Shown here piece after piece: positions 62,189-64,000 of a stretch of DNA of 64,000 bases. A program made the position numbers and the translations under genes. How positions within the stretch are numbered: position 1 is the stretch's first letter; each line of letters begins with the position of its first letter. The DNA is from Sphingomonas aurantiaca. Its GTDB lineage: Bacteria > Pseudomonadota > Alphaproteobacteria > Sphingomonadales > Sphingomonadaceae. Under the pieces are notes generated by a model that was not told the origin of the DNA, searched no databases, and saw only the letters and a list, made by a program, of their open reading frames with translations. The DNA lies in contig NZ_QAOG01000001.1 in NCBI RefSeq assembly GCF_003050705.1, positions 417,105 to 481,104 of the forward strand. The letters run 5' to 3'.

Positions 62189-63370
62189 TTACTGTCCCGC
62201 GTTGCCGGCGCCGGCCGGGTTTGAGGTGGCGCCCTGCGTCGTCGCGGGGGCTGCGGTGGTGACGTTCTCGACAGGGCCGGTGGCGTTGGCGGTTTCCGCC
62301 GCCTCTTCGACCTTGGCCGCGGAGCCGTCTGCGCCGGGCTGCGGGATCACCTTGTCGGAGGCCTTGCCGGGTGTCGGCATCGTGCCGCCCTTGGCGCGGA
62401 CCCAGGCCGCGTATTCAGCGGGCGGAACGGCCTCGACCGCGATCGGCATATAGCCATGGCGGGCGCCGCACAGTTCCGAACACTGGCCGAAATACAGGCC
62501 GGGCTTGTCGATCGTGAAGCTCGTCTCGTTCAGGCGGCCGGGGATCGCGTCGAGCTTGATCCAGAACGCCGGGACCGCCCAGCTGTGGATCACGTCGTTC
62601 GACGTCGTGATCAGGCGGATCGGCACGCCGACGGGGAGGACGATGCGGTTGTCGGTGGCGAGCAGCTTGGGGCCGTCGGCATCGGTGCGCGGACGCTCGC
62701 CGGCGGCGACGTCAGCCTTTTCCTTCAGCATGTTGGCGGTGATCTCGAACCCGCCATTGTCCGGATACTGGTAGGTCCAATACCATTGGTTGCCGATCGC
62801 CTTGAGCGTGACGGCACCCGACGGCGCGGGCTTGAACTGCGCCTGGAGCAGCCCGATCGAGGGGACTGCGATCAGGACGAGGATCACGACCGGCGCGAGC
62901 GTCCAGAGAATCTCGATCGCGGTGTTGTGGCTGGTCTTCGACGCGACCGGGTTGCGCGCCTTGCGATAGCGGAACGACACCCAGAACAGCAGTGCGAGGA
63001 CGAACAGCGAGATGATCGTGATCGTCGGCACCAGGATCGAATTGTGCATCCAATGCGCGAACTGGCCGTTCTTGGTGACCTGAGGCTGGAGCCCGTACAG
63101 ACCGTTGGTCGGCTGACCGATCATTGGCTTGACCGTCATTGCCGGCGCACCATCCATCGCCAGCTCGGGGCTGGACGGGTTGGCGGTGGGCGTTGCGGCG
63201 GCGGTCGTCGGTGCGATGTTCGAGACACCGCCAGGTGCCGCGGCGGCCTGAGGTGCTGGTGTCGCTGTCGGTGTGCTTGCAGGCTGGGCCGCATGCCCGG
63301 CGACACCACCGAGACTCGCCAGTGCGAGCCCCGCTGCCATCGCAAATCCTCTCATCCCCATCTTGCGCAT
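62189..63370 (-). CDS. ctaC: cytochrome c oxidase subunit II
   Basis: A 393-residue subunit II. A signal peptide (about 1-27) leads into an unusually long Ala/Thr/Pro-rich region (about 28-75). Two transmembrane helices (about 112-135 and 155-175) and the Cu-A cupredoxin domain (about 195-330) follow. The Cu-A ligands are seen in [12 protein letters not shown] (His) and [16 protein letters not shown] (two Cys, Glu, His, Met). The C-terminal tail beyond about 335 is also Ala/Pro/Thr-rich and likely disordered. It is first in the cox operon, with its promoter in the 200 bases before pyrE. Confidence 0.96.
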   Translation of the reverse strand: MRKMGMRGFAMAAGLALASLGGVAGHAAQPASTPTATPAPQAAAAPGGVSNIAPTTAAATPTANPSSPELAMDGAPAMTVKPMIGQPTNGLYGLQPQVTKNGQFAHWMHNSILVPTITIISLFVLALLFWVSFRYRKARNPVASKTSHNTAIEILWTLAPVVILVLIAVPSIGLLQAQFKPAPSGAVTLKAIGNQWYWTYQYPDNGGFEITANMLKEKADVAAGERPRTDADGPKLLATDNRIVLPVGVPIRLITTSNDVIHSWAVPAFWIKLDAIPGRLNETSFTIDKPGLYFGQCSELCGARHGYMPIAVEAVPPAEYAAWVRAKGGTMPTPGKASDKVIPQPGADGSAAKVEEAAETANATGPVENVTTAAPATTQGATSNPAGAGNAGQ

Positions 63371-63522
63371 CGTTTTTCTTGACCCCGGTTTATAGCGAAC
63401 CCGATATCCCGGACGCGCGGATGTCTGCTTATCATTTGGGAAGAGCTATACCCAGCGGGGGGGCTTGCCTCAAGCCTTGTCTAAGCGGTTCAATAATGAA
63501 CGGGTTCTCGTTGCGTGGTCTC

Positions 63523-63546
63523 GCGCGCGCTCGTATCAGCGCGCGC
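63523..63546 (+). promoter_or_regulatory. hairpin in the pyrE leader
   Basis: GCGCGCGCT and AGCGCGCGC form a nine-base stem with a CGTATC loop, ending 25 bases before the pyrE ATG and followed by AGGCCTTTTGG. It resembles an attenuator or leader hairpin, but the tract of T is short. Confidence 0.4.
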
Positions 63547-63571
63547 AGGCCTTTTGGAGCGATGACCCGCG

Positions 63572-64000
63572 ATGACCGAAGACGACGTGCTCGCCGAATT
63601 CCGCGCTGCCGAAGCGTTGCTGGAAGGGCATTTCATCCTGTCCTCGGGGCTGCGCAGTTCGCGCTACCTGCAATGCGCGCGGGTATTGATGGACCCCGCG
63701 CGGGGCGCGCGGCTGTCCGAGGCACTGGTCGCGTCGATCCCGGACGCGCTGCGATCGCAGATCGGCGCGGTGGTGTCGCCGGCGATGGGCGGCGTGATCG
63801 CGGGGCACGAAATGGCGCGTGCGCTGGGCGTCGAGGCGATGTTCCTCGAGCGGCCCGACGGCGTGTTCGAGCTGCGCCGTGGGTTCCGCCTGGCGCCGGG
63901 GCAGAAGGTGCTGATGATGGAGGACGTCGTTACCACCGGGCTCTCGTCGCGCGAGGCGATCGCCGCGATCGGACGCGCTTGCGGCGTGACGGTCGCGGCG
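63572..64000 (+). CDS. pyrE: orotate phosphoribosyltransferase, N-terminal part (cut by window end)
   Basis: The first 143 codons of PyrE, which adds phosphoribose to orotate in pyrimidine synthesis. It begins MTEDDVLAEFRAAEALLEGHF. VVSPAMGGVIAGHEMARALG and EAMFLERPDGVFELRRGF are the active-site loop regions. The PRPP motif is VLMMEDVVTTGLSSREA (about 111-127). A stop in frame 9 bases upstream makes ATG 63572 the start. The gene leaves the window at its right edge. It is divergent from ctaC across about 200 bases. Confidence 0.94.
   Translation, partial: MTEDDVLAEFRAAEALLEGHFILSSGLRSSRYLQCARVLMDPARGARLSEALVASIPDALRSQIGAVVSPAMGGVIAGHEMARALGVEAMFLERPDGVFELRRGFRLAPGQKVLMMEDVVTTGLSSREAIAAIGRACGVTVAA

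Overview
The window is a 64 kb piece of a GC-rich alphaproteobacterial chromosome, most likely a yellow-pigmented Sphingomonas or close sphingomonad. The grounds are a C4-pathway 5-aminolevulinate synthase, a crtY-crtI/crtB carotenoid set, an aa3 cytochrome oxidase cluster in alphaproteobacterial order, a mitofilin-like gene behind hemC-hemD, an Atm1-type exporter, and very many intergenic palindromes of sphingomonad type. There are no rRNA or tRNA genes, CRISPR arrays, prophages or classical insertion sequences. Most of the sequence is core chromosome.

Layout. 0-1.3 kb: two tandem flagellin genes, the first cut by the window edge, with a candidate sigma-28 promoter between them. 1.4-9.5 kb: a DUF72 protein, a 54-residue protein, the Mic60/mitofilin-like gene with hemD and hemC on the minus strand, tsaD-gpsA on the plus strand, a large AsmA protein and a DUF1674/SDHAF4 protein. 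9.6-15.2 kb: rsmB, rpe, a heparinase II/III-like protein and purH. 15.4-17.2 kb: glnK-amtB behind a near-consensus sigma-54 promoter. 17.6-23.5 kb: a recQ operon, a secreted protein with a possible retropepsin-like end and an Atm1-type ABC exporter. 23.5-28.4 kb: carotenoid genes crtB, crtI and crtY on the minus strand, with a LOG protein and a six-cysteine peptide gene between crtB and crtI. 28.7-35.1 kb: an envelope region with a sterol-desaturase-family protein, DUF2141, MipA/OmpV, two tandem Tat-exported ferritin-like proteins and an OmpA-like barrel.

35.2-44.2 kb: a TPP riboswitch with thiC, dprA-plsY, murI, hemA (ALAS), a Uma2 nuclease-like protein, and a sigma/anti-sigma/DUF3429 group. 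44.5-52.3 kb: rpiB-glyA, a small membrane protein, nrdR, a GIY-YIG nuclease gene inside inverted repeat arms and in frame with a TrmJ-type methyltransferase, chorismate mutase, rpsD, an M28 peptidase and agmatine deiminase. 52.6-63.4 kb, all minus strand: ctaC-ctaD, a polytopic membrane protein, ctaB-(small protein)-ctaG-ctaE, DUF983, SURF1, thrC and a methyltransferase. The window ends inside pyrE.

Many neighbours overlap by ATGA or GTGA, which implies translational coupling. The accessory layer consists mostly of long imperfect palindromes of six families in about twenty gaps between genes. The most interesting items are a helical-hairpin-like six-cysteine peptide (25.3-25.6 kb) with a perfect dyad upstream of its start, and a GIY-YIG nuclease gene bracketed by inverted copies of one palindrome family (46.9-47.3 kb), which looks like a possible self-mobile version of these repeats.
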